A stretch of 64,000 nucleotides of DNA from CAVSJA01 sp963728145. GTDB taxonomy: Bacteria; Bacteroidota; Bacteroidia; Chitinophagales; Chitinophagaceae. Every line of letters starts with the position of its first letter. Position 1 is the first letter of the stretch. Shown piece after piece: positions 54,867-63,576 of this stretch. The stretch is from NCBI GenBank assembly GCA_963728145.1, contig CAVSJA010000006.1, positions 930,001 through 994,000 of the forward strand. Direction: 5' to 3'. The notes below the pieces were generated by a model. It ran no database searches and was not told the origin of the DNA. It saw nothing but the letters and a program-made list of their open reading frames with translations. The translations under genes were made by a program, and so were the position numbers.

Positions 54867-55787
54867 CTAATCTATGTCTATATTAAAATCTCCGTTTTCT
54901 TTCTTGATGGTAGTGTCTTTCTTAAAGTACTTCTTGTACTTATTTGTTACTTCTGCACTTTGTTTCTTTCCATTGATCAACAACTCACCATCTTTATATT
55001 GAATTGTATAATCTCCTTTGGTACTGAATAAACCTGCTTTTTCCATGCTATAGATCATTTCCTGGTAGCCTTTTAATTCTTCCTTTGCTTTATCGATCTC
55101 GACTCTTGCATTGTCCATTTCATCTTTCATGTTCAGCTTTTCAAGATCGATATCATCTTTCGCTCTTTCAATTTCCCTTCTTGCATTCTCCATTTCATCT
55201 TCCATCTGCCTCATATCAATTTCCTTCATCTTCTTCATATCTTTTTCCCAGTTCTTTGATTTCAATTCTTCTTCGATCTCCTTTTTGGAACGGTCCAGGT
55301 CCTTTCTCAGCTTTTCCATTTCTTTCTTTAAATCGATTTCATTTTCTTTTGTCAGGCCTGACTCCTTCAGTTCCTTCATTGCCTGCTCCATTTCTTTTTC
55401 AATCTTGCCGAAATCGAGTTCTTTCAAAGCTTCCTTCAATTCCTTTTCAATCTTCACCATATCCTGCTCACTGAACTTTTCTATATCCGCCATCATCTTG
55501 TCCATGTCGATACTCTCCAGGGATTCGTCCAGTTCCTTTCTCATCTTTTCCCAATCAAAATCCTTCAGTTTCTCGACTTCAAGCCTGGCTTTCTCCAGCT
55601 CTCTCAATTCTTTGTCAAGATCCTTATCACCAGGTAATCGACCGCTTTTCTTTTTTGGTACTGTGTCTTCTTTAAGATTCTTGGGTGTAGGTGTTTGCTG
55701 GTTATTGTTCCAGGCAATCAAAGTAAATAAGAACAGGATAGCAAGGGTGGGGATTGCCCAACGTTTAAACGGAGCGGCAAATTTCAT
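54867..55787 (-). CDS. Membrane-anchored, Lys/Glu-rich coiled-coil protein
   Basis: A 306-residue protein with an N-terminal membrane anchor (WAIPTLAILFLFTLIAW, about 10-26). Residues 50-245 are an almost continuous charged coiled coil with short recurring units (KEMEQAMKELKE, KMKEIDMRQMEDEMENARRE), which also gives high purine content on the coding strand. A small globular end (TIQYKDGELLINGKKQS) finishes it. It resembles the extended tails of Bacteroidota anti-sigma or BlaR-like partner proteins, but no family is certain. Confidence 0.75.
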   Translation of the reverse strand: MKFAAPFKRWAIPTLAILFLFTLIAWNNNQQTPTPKNLKEDTVPKKKSGRLPGDKDLDKELRELEKARLEVEKLKDFDWEKMRKELDESLESIDMDKMMADIEKFSEQDMVKIEKELKEALKELDFGKIEKEMEQAMKELKESGLTKENEIDLKKEMEKLRKDLDRSKKEIEEELKSKNWEKDMKKMKEIDMRQMEDEMENARREIERAKDDIDLEKLNMKDEMDNARVEIDKAKEELKGYQEMIYSMEKAGLFSTKGDYTIQYKDGELLINGKKQSAEVTNKYKKYFKKDTTIKKENGDFNIDID

Positions 55788-55906
55788 ACATTATTGTTTT
55801 ACATTATAAATACGAGTGGCTTCGTATAAAAATACGATGTCTTTCGTAAAATGTTGCAACCGTTATGCTGAATTCTTAAAATTTAACAACTGCCGCCGTT
55901 CAACAC

Positions 55907-56449
55907 TTAAATTAAATCTACTGTAAAGATTTTTTGCCACCTGGTCCCGTCGTGCTTTAACAGTGAAACATCCTTTACCGTAAAACTGGCTGAATATTTC
56001 ATGTTTTTAAAATGATCCCAGGCGGGGAGATAATCTATTTTCATCAAGTCACGATTGGCGATGGTTATATGAGGATGGAAGGACCGTGTTTCTTTCTTAA
56101 CGGGTAAATTAGAATTATCAACTAAATGATCCTCGAGCTGTCCCTTTAATGTCTCCAGGCTATCAGAAGATTGCACCTTGACAAAGAGAACCCTCGGCGG
56201 AAAGCTGCCAAAACCCTCCAGTTCCAGGGAAAACTCTTTTTTTCCCTTAGCAAAACCGGTTAACAGGGATTTCATTTCTTCTTCATAACTACTGTCATGC
56301 CAGAAAGGAGGAATCAAAGTAATATGCGCAGGAGATTTTAACGCTACCGTACAACCGAACCGTTCTCTCATGTAATCCTTCCATTTCTTCACTTTGCTAT
56401 CAATTTCTTCAGGAGCAACTACGGCCATATAATACATAGAGGAACTCAC
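55907..56449 (-). CDS. 2'-5' RNA ligase / 2H phosphoesterase family protein
   Basis: A 180-residue 2H phosphoesterase with the two catalytic motifs His42-Ile-Thr44 (PAHITLIPPF) and His127-Ile-Thr129 (FHPHITIAN). Members act on RNA 2',3'-cyclic ends or cyclic nucleotides. It overlaps the end of the upstream M28 peptidase gene by four bases (ATGA), so they are coupled. Natural substrate unknown. Confidence 0.88.
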   Translation of the reverse strand: MSSSMYYMAVVAPEEIDSKVKKWKDYMRERFGCTVALKSPAHITLIPPFWHDSSYEEEMKSLLTGFAKGKKEFSLELEGFGSFPPRVLFVKVQSSDSLETLKGQLEDHLVDNSNLPVKKETRSFHPHITIANRDLMKIDYLPAWDHFKNMKYSASFTVKDVSLLKHDGTRWQKIFTVDLI

Positions 56450-57795
56450 CTTCCTGCTGTTGGAATTACTGGTAAGCTCTCGTTACCATCTTCACTTACC
56501 GACTGAACTGCAAAAAAGTAATTGTCTTTAGAGTAGGGGAGTTTTATTTCTGTTTGCGTCGTATAAAACTTCTTTTGCCAAATGCCCTGGTAGGTTTCTC
56601 TCATCAATATATAATATCCTTTTGGCTTTCCTGATTTAGGTGCTTTCCAATTCAGTTGTGTGCTATTGCTCAGGCCTCTTACTTCAATTCTTACTTCCTG
56701 CGGCATCGCCGGTGCTTTTGCAAGATTAGCAAGGCAGGCAAGATTTAGCGCAGTATTCTTTCTCAGGTACTCAAAATCCATAAACTCTGCGAGGTCGCCA
56801 TAACGGATGCCTTTATCTGTCCTCAGGTCCTGGTGTTGATGTTCGTAGTTTTCATTCATCTCAGTTATTCTGACTGCGGAAAATCCTTTTTGTACAAAAG
56901 CTGAATGATCACCTCCGCGGAGATAACGGTCATTTCTATAGATCAATACTACTTCAAGGTTTTGCACATAGCGCTCTCCTGTCTCCTTTACATAACGGGC
57001 CAATTGACGGGAACCGCCATCATTTTCCAAACCTAGACTACGAATATTATTTGCTTTTTTATCCAGCTCAAATGCAGGCAAGCCTTCGCTAAATACTCTT
57101 ACGCGGGTATTATCGATGATATTAGTTTCATTGCTGTTATTGCTGCCCATGATATCGTTGTTCAACAACGCCTCGACGATCCATTTACTGTCAACTGCTC
57201 TTTGGGCCAAATGTTCGCCGCCCAATAATCCCTGCTCTTCACCACTGAATGCAACAAATATGATGGTGGCGGGAAAACCATGCTTACTCATTATTCTTGC
57301 ACATTCCATTAATGCCGCCACACCACTTCCATCGTCATTTGCACCCGGTGCATCGCTGCTGCGGTTCATAACATTTGTTACGCGACTATCAAGATGCCCG
57401 CTGATCATAAATATTCTTTGATCAGCAGGATCGGTTCCTTTTAATATTGCCATCGGATTACCCATGTCAATTGCGGTATCCAATCTTCTTCCATCTTTTG
57501 GTTGAATCCATTTATCCAGTTCAGGAGTCAATCGGCCATTACTATTGGCCGCAAATTCTCTGAATTTTGAAACGACCCAGTCCCTTGCGGCCCCAATTCC
57601 TTTTTTCGGATCGGTGGTTGTGCTCAATGTGCTTCTTGTTCCAAAGCTTACCAGTTTATTAATGTAAGATTTCAAGCTGTCGGCATTAACCTCAGCAACC
57701 ATCTTCTCAATTAATGGATCTTTTTGAATGATGGTTTGCGAGAAGGAAGAAAATGATAATAATAGGACGAACGTCGGGATTAACATTTTTCTCAT
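56446..57795 (-). CDS. M28-family zinc peptidase, secreted
   Basis: A 449-residue protein with a signal peptide (MLIPTFVLLLSFSSFSQ). Zinc site and catalytic residues: His134 and Asp136 (SGHLDSR), Asp154 (ANDDGSG), Glu186-Glu187 (FSGEEQGLLGG), Asp214 (NNDIMG). A C-terminal ~90-residue fibronectin-like domain (VRIEVRGLSNSTQLNWKAPKSG by position) follows. It is an aminopeptidase or carboxypeptidase acting outside the cytoplasm. Confidence 0.9.
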   Translation of the reverse strand: MRKMLIPTFVLLLSFSSFSQTIIQKDPLIEKMVAEVNADSLKSYINKLVSFGTRSTLSTTTDPKKGIGAARDWVVSKFREFAANSNGRLTPELDKWIQPKDGRRLDTAIDMGNPMAILKGTDPADQRIFMISGHLDSRVTNVMNRSSDAPGANDDGSGVAALMECARIMSKHGFPATIIFVAFSGEEQGLLGGEHLAQRAVDSKWIVEALLNNDIMGSNNSNETNIIDNTRVRVFSEGLPAFELDKKANNIRSLGLENDGGSRQLARYVKETGERYVQNLEVVLIYRNDRYLRGGDHSAFVQKGFSAVRITEMNENYEHQHQDLRTDKGIRYGDLAEFMDFEYLRKNTALNLACLANLAKAPAMPQEVRIEVRGLSNSTQLNWKAPKSGKPKGYYILMRETYQGIWQKKFYTTQTEIKLPYSKDNYFFAVQSVSEDGNESLPVIPTAGR

Positions 57796-57950
57796 GCGGC
57801 GAATTTTTGGAAGCGGTAAAGTTAAGGAAGGTGATGATTAATTCATCTTAGCTAAGCTAAGGAAGGTCAATGTCAAAACTGAACCGCGAAAGCACATCAA
57901 AACGGGCAGGAGCATATCTAATTGCTAATAATCCTTTACTTATAAACCCA

Positions 57951-57988
57951 ATAAATCAATCAACCAGTCAACTAATCAACCAATCAAC
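57951..57988. repeat. Octamer repeat (AACCAATC type) at the ABC permease stop
   Basis: Imperfect 8-bp units (AATCAATC, AACCAGTC, AACTAATC, AACCAATC) run directly into the stop codon of the permease gene at 57984. Confidence 0.7.
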
Positions 57989-59303
57989 TCTTCCTAAACG
58001 CCCACTTCCACATCTCCTTCCACGTTACCTTCTTACCATATAATAATATACCGGTTCGGTAGATTTTTGCTGCAAGCCAGGTGGTGCAGAGAAAACCGGC
58101 AACTAAGAGAAGCATACTGGTGATTAATTGAATCCATGTGACTCCATCAGGGATTCCGTGAGCTATCCTTGCCATCATAACGATGGGAGAGGTGAACGGG
58201 AATAAACTTCCGAATACTGCAAGTCCGCTATTAGGATCGTTTACGGCCTTTATCATGATCACCATTGCAAATACGATGGGCATTGTAATGGGTAAGAGTA
58301 GGCTTTGTGCATCCTGTGGATCCTCATTTACAGCGCTGCCAACTGCTGCAAAGAGTGAGGAGTAGAGCAGGTATCCTCCCAGGAAATAGAATACAAAACA
58401 GCCGAGGATAAGCGGGAAGTTGATTTGACTCATTACGGCCTCTATCCCTCCTTGCTGCTGGGTTACCTGAGCCATACCCACGCCACCCGGCATGGTCGCC
58501 TGGCTTTGCATTTGTTCCGAGAGGCCAGGAATAAACAGGGGCAGTACTAATTGTAATAATAAAACCAGGAAACCCCATATGAAGAATTGAACGAGTCCAA
58601 CCGCACCAATACCAATGATCTTTCCCATCATTAACTGAAATGGTTTCACACTACTCACAATGACTTCAGCGATGCGGCTAACTTTTTCTTCCATCACGCC
58701 CCGCATAACCATCGTTCCGTAAATGAAGAGAATAATATAGATCAGGAAACCCGAAACAAATCCAACACCATAGCTGACTCCTTCCTTTGTATTCGTCCCA
58801 CTTGTTCCTTTAATAGTTGAAAAGGATACCGGGTTCTCTTTTTTGATGCTATCAAGAGTCGTTGGAGAAATATTATAGCCCAAAAGTCTTTTTTCTTCCA
58901 AAGCCCTGTTAATTGGATTTTCTACATTGTTTCTCAGCATCAAGCCGATTTTTTTATTAGAAATGATCTTCAGGGAGTCTCTGTTGTTAAGGTTGAATCC
59001 CGCAGGCACAACGAAGTAACCGTCAAACTCACCAGATTCGGTTTTTTTCCGAAGTGAAGAAGTGTCAACACTCACGAAGACATAGGTAACGTCATTACTT
59101 TTGTCAATGAGTTTTCCCTCAAAAACGTTAGCCTCATCTTTAACAGCGATGGATAATTTATCGGAATCATCTACCGCAACAAAAATGATCAGCGTATAAA
59201 AACCGACGATCAATAAAGGCACAAGTATCGTTGAAAGCAGAAATGTTTTTTTCTGAACTCTTGTAAGAAATTCTCTTCTTGCAACAATGCCGAGTTTGTT
59301 CAT
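57984..59303 (-). CDS. ABC transporter permease (ABC-2 type, NatB-like)
   Basis: A 439-residue membrane protein. N-terminal helix (TFLLSTILVPLLIVGFYTLI), a ~140-residue periplasmic loop, then five helices (FLIYIILFIYGTMVMRGV, MGKIIGIGAVGLVQFFIWG, PLILGCFVFYFLGGYLLYS). The block MEEKVSRIAEVIVSSVKPFQL is typical of NatB/YhaP exporters. It is the membrane partner of the ATPase 10 bases upstream. Export of Na+ or a small molecule is possible. Confidence 0.88.
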   Translation of the reverse strand: MNKLGIVARREFLTRVQKKTFLLSTILVPLLIVGFYTLIIFVAVDDSDKLSIAVKDEANVFEGKLIDKSNDVTYVFVSVDTSSLRKKTESGEFDGYFVVPAGFNLNNRDSLKIISNKKIGLMLRNNVENPINRALEEKRLLGYNISPTTLDSIKKENPVSFSTIKGTSGTNTKEGVSYGVGFVSGFLIYIILFIYGTMVMRGVMEEKVSRIAEVIVSSVKPFQLMMGKIIGIGAVGLVQFFIWGFLVLLLQLVLPLFIPGLSEQMQSQATMPGGVGMAQVTQQQGGIEAVMSQINFPLILGCFVFYFLGGYLLYSSLFAAVGSAVNEDPQDAQSLLLPITMPIVFAMVIMIKAVNDPNSGLAVFGSLFPFTSPIVMMARIAHGIPDGVTWIQLITSMLLLVAGFLCTTWLAAKIYRTGILLYGKKVTWKEMWKWAFRKS

Positions 59304-59313
59304 TAGAACTGTT

Positions 59314-60246
59314 TTAAGCGTTTATTTTTTCAAATTGACGGGAAAGTGGCGTTCCTTCAACCAGCTTGATGAAAATTTGGTTGAGTGAAGGAAGTCTTTC
59401 ATGGAACTGCGCGATCGAAACATTTTGCTGAATGAAATATTGCAGTACATCATTCGGCTTATATCCCTCCCTGATCTTAATTACCAATTCATGATCTTCT
59501 TTACCGATCACATCGAAATAGGGGCTAACGATGCTTGGGGGAACAGTTTCGACGCTAATCCCAAAAAGGTTCTCTTTAAATTGTTGTTTAACTCCTCTCA
59601 CGCTACCATCAAGTATCTTATTTCCCTTATTCATTAAAATGATGTGGTCACAGATCTCCTCAACCTGCTCCATGCGATGCGTACTGAAGATTATTGATGC
59701 ACCCTTTTTCGAAAGATTATAGATCTCGTCTTTGATGAGGTTGGTATTGATAGGATCCAAACCGCTGAAAGGTTCATCGAGGATGATCAGCTTGGGTTCA
59801 TGCAAAATTGTTGTTACAAATTGAAGTTTTTGTCCCATACCCTTACTCAGGTCTTCTACTTTTTTGTTCCACCAACTTTGCATTTCGAATCTGTTGAACC
59901 AGTATTTTACTTTTTCCAATGCTTCACTCTTGCTCAGTCCTTTCAACCGGGCCAGGTAAACAATCTGGTCGCCAATTTTCATCTTCTTGTACAAGCCTCT
60001 TTCCTCTGGCATATATCCGATCTGCGTTACATCATTTTCCGGATCAAATTTCTTTCCGTTGAAAATGATTTCTCCTTCATCCGGGAAAAAGATCCCCGTA
60101 ATCATGCGTATCAATGTCGTTTTACCTGCGCCATTGGGGCCCAGTAAACCGAATATGCTGCCTTTGTCGAGGGTAAAGCTGATATCATCGACAGCTTTTT
60201 GCGTCGCGTAGTATTTTTTCAGATTCCGTACTTCCAGGATATTCAT
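59314..60246 (-). CDS. ABC transporter ATP-binding protein (NatA-like)
   Basis: A 310-residue ATPase with Walker A (GPNGAGKTT, residues 36-44), signature DLSKGMGQKLQ, Walker B with LIILDEPFSGLDP, and the H-loop STHRMEQVEE. A C-terminal DUF4162-like domain (LVIKIREGYKPNDVLQYF) follows. It forms one exporter with the permease gene downstream. Confidence 0.93.
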   Translation of the reverse strand: MNILEVRNLKKYYATQKAVDDISFTLDKGSIFGLLGPNGAGKTTLIRMITGIFFPDEGEIIFNGKKFDPENDVTQIGYMPEERGLYKKMKIGDQIVYLARLKGLSKSEALEKVKYWFNRFEMQSWWNKKVEDLSKGMGQKLQFVTTILHEPKLIILDEPFSGLDPINTNLIKDEIYNLSKKGASIIFSTHRMEQVEEICDHIILMNKGNKILDGSVRGVKQQFKENLFGISVETVPPSIVSPYFDVIGKEDHELVIKIREGYKPNDVLQYFIQQNVSIAQFHERLPSLNQIFIKLVEGTPLSRQFEKINA

Positions 60247-60490
60247 GCGGAGAAACTTTTAAGGATCAAATGTAATTTCTTTAACGGATTTTGTTTTGGT
60301 CAAATTCAGGGGATTAGTAGGTGGTTCGGAGGATTTGTTACAGTTGTCTGGACCAGGATTTTAAGCGATTTGCCTGAATATCCTGTTAGAGTCCCAATGC
60401 AACCGGGAAATCACCTCAGTTCAATCAGTTTAATCGTTTAAAATCGTGGTTCAGACAATCTCACCTAAATTCGCAACCAAATTACGCTCG

Positions 60491-61480
60491 ATGACCCTGT
60501 TCAGATCACTGATTTTCGTGCTGCTGCTCTCAATTTTGAATAGCTGGGGTTTTTTAGCTCATCGTACAATTAATCAGCTGGCGATTTACGAATTGCCCAA
60601 TTCCATTCAGCCATTTTTCTTCCGGTATATGGATTCGCTGGTTAAGCATTCGGTGCGTCCAGACCTTCGGAGAAATGAAGATTCAACAGAAGATGCCAAA
60701 CACTATATCAATTTCGAATTCTTTGGAGATTCGGCAGCATGGAAAATGCCTACCAATTGGGATGAAGCCGTGAAGAAGTACACGAAGGATAGTTTACTGA
60801 AACATGGTTATGTTTCTTACCATGTGATCAGAATGAAAGACAATTTGAGCCGCGCATTCAGGAATTCGGATAGAGACAGTATTATCTTTTACGCTGCTGA
60901 CCTTGCCCATTATATTGGCGACGCCAATGTTCCCCTGCATTCGACAATGAATTACGACGGCCAATTGACCAATCAAAGAGGATTGCATTCATTATGGGAA
61001 TCCATGATCCCTGAAATTGAAATAACGAACTACGACCTAAAGAGCAAACATCGGGCAAACTACCTGAAGAATCCGGAACAGGCCATCTGGAATGTAGTGA
61101 GAGAATCGTTTGTGATGGTAAACGAAGTATTACAAAAAGAAAGAGATGCTTCAGTTGGATTCACGGATTCGACGAAATACCGTGTACAAGTAAGAAGAGG
61201 GCGGGAAGTGAGGTCCTATACCTCAGAATTCGCAAAGGAATACAATAAGCGTCTTGGTAGTTCAATAAACAAGAGATTAATTCAATCTGCCAACCTCGTC
61301 GCTGATTTTTGGTACACTGCCTGGGTCGATGCTGGAAAGCCTGATCTCAACAAACTTCTTCAACCGCCAATGAGTAAAGAGGAAAAGGAGAAGTGTAAAC
61401 AGGAATTGAAGGCGTTTAAAAAAAATCGATTGCTCCAGAAGGACCTGTTAATTGCCAAAAAGGCGCAAATCAATCAATAG
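60491..61480 (+). CDS. Zinc-dependent phospholipase C / S1-P1 nuclease-like protein, secreted
   Basis: About 329 residues from the ATG at 60491 (MTLFRSLIFVLLLSILNSWG), which gives a normal signal peptide; a GTG at 60446 could add 15 residues. The mature protein starts near SWGFLAHRTINQLA, the Trp-Gly/His start typical of S1-P1 and PLC zinc enzymes. Zinc ligands are in HYINFEFFGDS, LAHYIGDANVPLHSTMNYDGQ and LHSLWES. It hydrolyses phosphoesters outside the cytoplasm; substrate unknown. Confidence 0.82.
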   Translation: MTLFRSLIFVLLLSILNSWGFLAHRTINQLAIYELPNSIQPFFFRYMDSLVKHSVRPDLRRNEDSTEDAKHYINFEFFGDSAAWKMPTNWDEAVKKYTKDSLLKHGYVSYHVIRMKDNLSRAFRNSDRDSIIFYAADLAHYIGDANVPLHSTMNYDGQLTNQRGLHSLWESMIPEIEITNYDLKSKHRANYLKNPEQAIWNVVRESFVMVNEVLQKERDASVGFTDSTKYRVQVRRGREVRSYTSEFAKEYNKRLGSSINKRLIQSANLVADFWYTAWVDAGKPDLNKLLQPPMSKEEKEKCKQELKAFKKNRLLQKDLLIAKKAQINQ

Positions 61481-61937
61481 ATACTTCAACCTAATTTCCT
61501 CATTATTTATTATTGATTATTAATTATTGATTATTGCTCCGCTGACTGGCGACCTTCATATAGTCAGAGACCCAATAATCAATAATTAATAATCCATATA
61601 CGCAATAAAGCCGCGGTTTGTAGTCTCGAATCTTCAATTCAACAAAAGAATAAGGAACTTAATACAACAGAAGAACAGGAATTTACATGGGAGGGTTTCG
61701 TCTATTTCGATTAGCGCGATGAGGTTCGAAGTCTCAAATCCTCAATACAACAGAAGAACAGATGAACAAGGAATTTCCAATTTCCATCGGACGGTTCGTC
61801 TGTAGGAAAAGCCTCCGATCTACATTGGAAATTCCTTGTTCATCTGTTCTTCTGTTGCATTGGATTTTCGAGATTTATTAATTAAAGAAACCTTTCGCCT
61901 TATTGTACCAATAATCAATAATTTTTACGTGTGGAGA
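61481..61937. repeat. Gene-free repeat region: AT-rich cruciform and a 39-bp inverted repeat
   Basis: A perfect 21-bp AT-rich inverted repeat (61516-61536 and 61573-61593) encloses a 6-bp inner stem CTGACT/AGTCAG. A second inverted repeat pairs 61743-61781 with 61824-61862 (38 of 39 bases). A diverged direct copy of its left part starts near 61617 and a further AATACAACAGAAGAACAG copy is at about 61659. A single ATAATCAATAATTT unit lies at 61911. No gene seen. Confidence 0.75.
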
Positions 61938-63509
61938 CTAAATTCTCCCCTTCAAAACCTCCACGATAACCCCTGCTACCCTTTCTCCGTCCATCGCCGC
62001 ACTTATTATCCCACCTGCATATCCAGCTCCTTCACCACAGGGATAAAGGTTTTCCACCTGCGGATGATGTAGGGAATTTGTTTCGCGTGGTATTCGAACT
62101 GGAGAAGATGTGCGTGATTCAGTTGCAAGAATTACTGCGTTATTTGAATAATAGCCTTTCATTTTCTTCCCGAATTCCTTTAACCCATTGGCGAGAGCCT
62201 TATATACAAATGCTGGCAATACTTCATTCAATGGAGCAGATTTTATTCCGGGCAAATACGAACAATCAGGAAAATCGGTTGAGAGTTTCTTTTTTGTGAA
62301 GTCCACCAAACGTTGTGCCGGTGCCACCAGGTTTCCACCGCCATAATCAAAAGCGCGTTGCTCAACCTTAGATTGAAAATGGACACCCGCAAGTTCCCCG
62401 TATTTCTTTCTATGTTCAGCAATATCCTTCTCTTCAACCTGAACAACAATGCCAGAGTTGGCGAAAGGATTATTTCGTTTTGATGGAGACCACCCGTTTA
62501 CAACTATTTCGCCAGCTGCTGTTGCAGCAGGAGCGATGATTCCACCCGGACACATGCAAAATGAGAATACTCCTCTTCCTTCAACTTGTTCAACCAGGCT
62601 ATAAGAAGCAGGAGGCAGGTGCGCAATACGAGGTGAGCAATGATATTGTATTGTATCGATTAATGCCTGCGGATGTTCAACCCGCACACCCAGTGCAAAG
62701 GGTTTGAAAAACACCTGCAGGTTCTTTTCATGCATCATGTGAAATATATCCCTTGCCGAATGTCCCGTGGCAAGAATTACTGCCTCTGCCTTGAAAGTTT
62801 GACCATCGGATGTTTTGACCGACGCAATCTTTTCATTTTCGATGATCAGGTCATCGACTTTTTTATCAAAAAGGAAAATGCCTCCCGCGTCCTGGATCTT
62901 TTCCCTCATAGCGGTAATGATTAGTGGAAGTTTATTGGTACCGATATGAGGATGGGCTTCGTAAAGGATGTTTTCGCTTGCTCCGAACTGTACAAAAATG
63001 TTCAGCACCCGGTCCAGGTCGCCTCTTTTCTTACTTCTCGTATATAACTTACCGTCACTATAGGTTCCCGCGCCCCCTTCTCCAAAACAATAATTGCTAT
63101 CAGGGTTTACAATACCTTCCTTGTTGAGCTGAGCAAGATCGCGGCGTCTTGAACGAACATCCTTGCCTCTTTCAAGTAAGATGGGTTTTATCCCGTTTTC
63201 CAATAAACGAATTGCGGCAAACAACCCGGCAGGACCGGCACCTACTATCAACACGCTTTTTGAGGCATTTGAGACATCTTTCAATCGGATGATTTGGATT
63301 TCCCTTTCGTGGAATGGTTCGTTGATGAATAGATTCAGTTCAAGCCGCACCATGGGCTGTTTCTTTCGGGCATCTATCGAACGTTTTCTTATCTGGTAAC
63401 CTTTAATTGATTTTGTAGAGTAGCCTAAGGATGAAGCTGCGAATTCTTTTACGATTGTTTCATTCGCGGCCTCCGACGGGGATAATAAAAGAGTGAGTTC
63501 TTTTTGCAT
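61938..63509 (-). CDS. FAD-dependent oxidoreductase (NAD(P)/FAD-binding family)
   Basis: A 523-residue flavoprotein starting at the ATG 63507-63509 (MQKELTLLLSPSEAANE). The FAD motif VGAGPAGLFAAIRLLE follows a ~95-residue N-terminal domain; FGEGGAGTYSDGKLYTR, ILATGHSARDI and the C-terminal GEGAGYAGGIISAAMDG are characteristic of a large conserved family of unknown substrate. It is intact and unrelated to its neighbours. Confidence 0.88.
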   Translation of the reverse strand: MQKELTLLLSPSEAANETIVKEFAASSLGYSTKSIKGYQIRKRSIDARKKQPMVRLELNLFINEPFHEREIQIIRLKDVSNASKSVLIVGAGPAGLFAAIRLLENGIKPILLERGKDVRSRRRDLAQLNKEGIVNPDSNYCFGEGGAGTYSDGKLYTRSKKRGDLDRVLNIFVQFGASENILYEAHPHIGTNKLPLIITAMREKIQDAGGIFLFDKKVDDLIIENEKIASVKTSDGQTFKAEAVILATGHSARDIFHMMHEKNLQVFFKPFALGVRVEHPQALIDTIQYHCSPRIAHLPPASYSLVEQVEGRGVFSFCMCPGGIIAPAATAAGEIVVNGWSPSKRNNPFANSGIVVQVEEKDIAEHRKKYGELAGVHFQSKVEQRAFDYGGGNLVAPAQRLVDFTKKKLSTDFPDCSYLPGIKSAPLNEVLPAFVYKALANGLKEFGKKMKGYYSNNAVILATESRTSSPVRIPRETNSLHHPQVENLYPCGEGAGYAGGIISAAMDGERVAGVIVEVLKGRI

Positions 63510-63530
63510 TACTTGGACATACAAATTAAA

Positions 63531-63555
63531 AAAGGGAATTCAAAGAATTCCCTTT
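63531..63555 (-). terminator. Terminator of the partial beta-barrel gene
   Basis: AAAGGGAATTC (63531-63541) pairs with GAATTCCCTTT (63545-63555) around AAA. On the minus strand it is followed by a T run. It lies 21 bases after the stop of the gene at 63577. Confidence 0.8.
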
Positions 63556-63576
63556 CTTTTTCCATATGTGTAAATA

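Noticed and set aside
55111..55809. Ser/Phe-rich long frame on the plus strand
   Set aside because: It is antisense to the Lys/Glu coiled-coil gene; the composition is the mirror of that gene.
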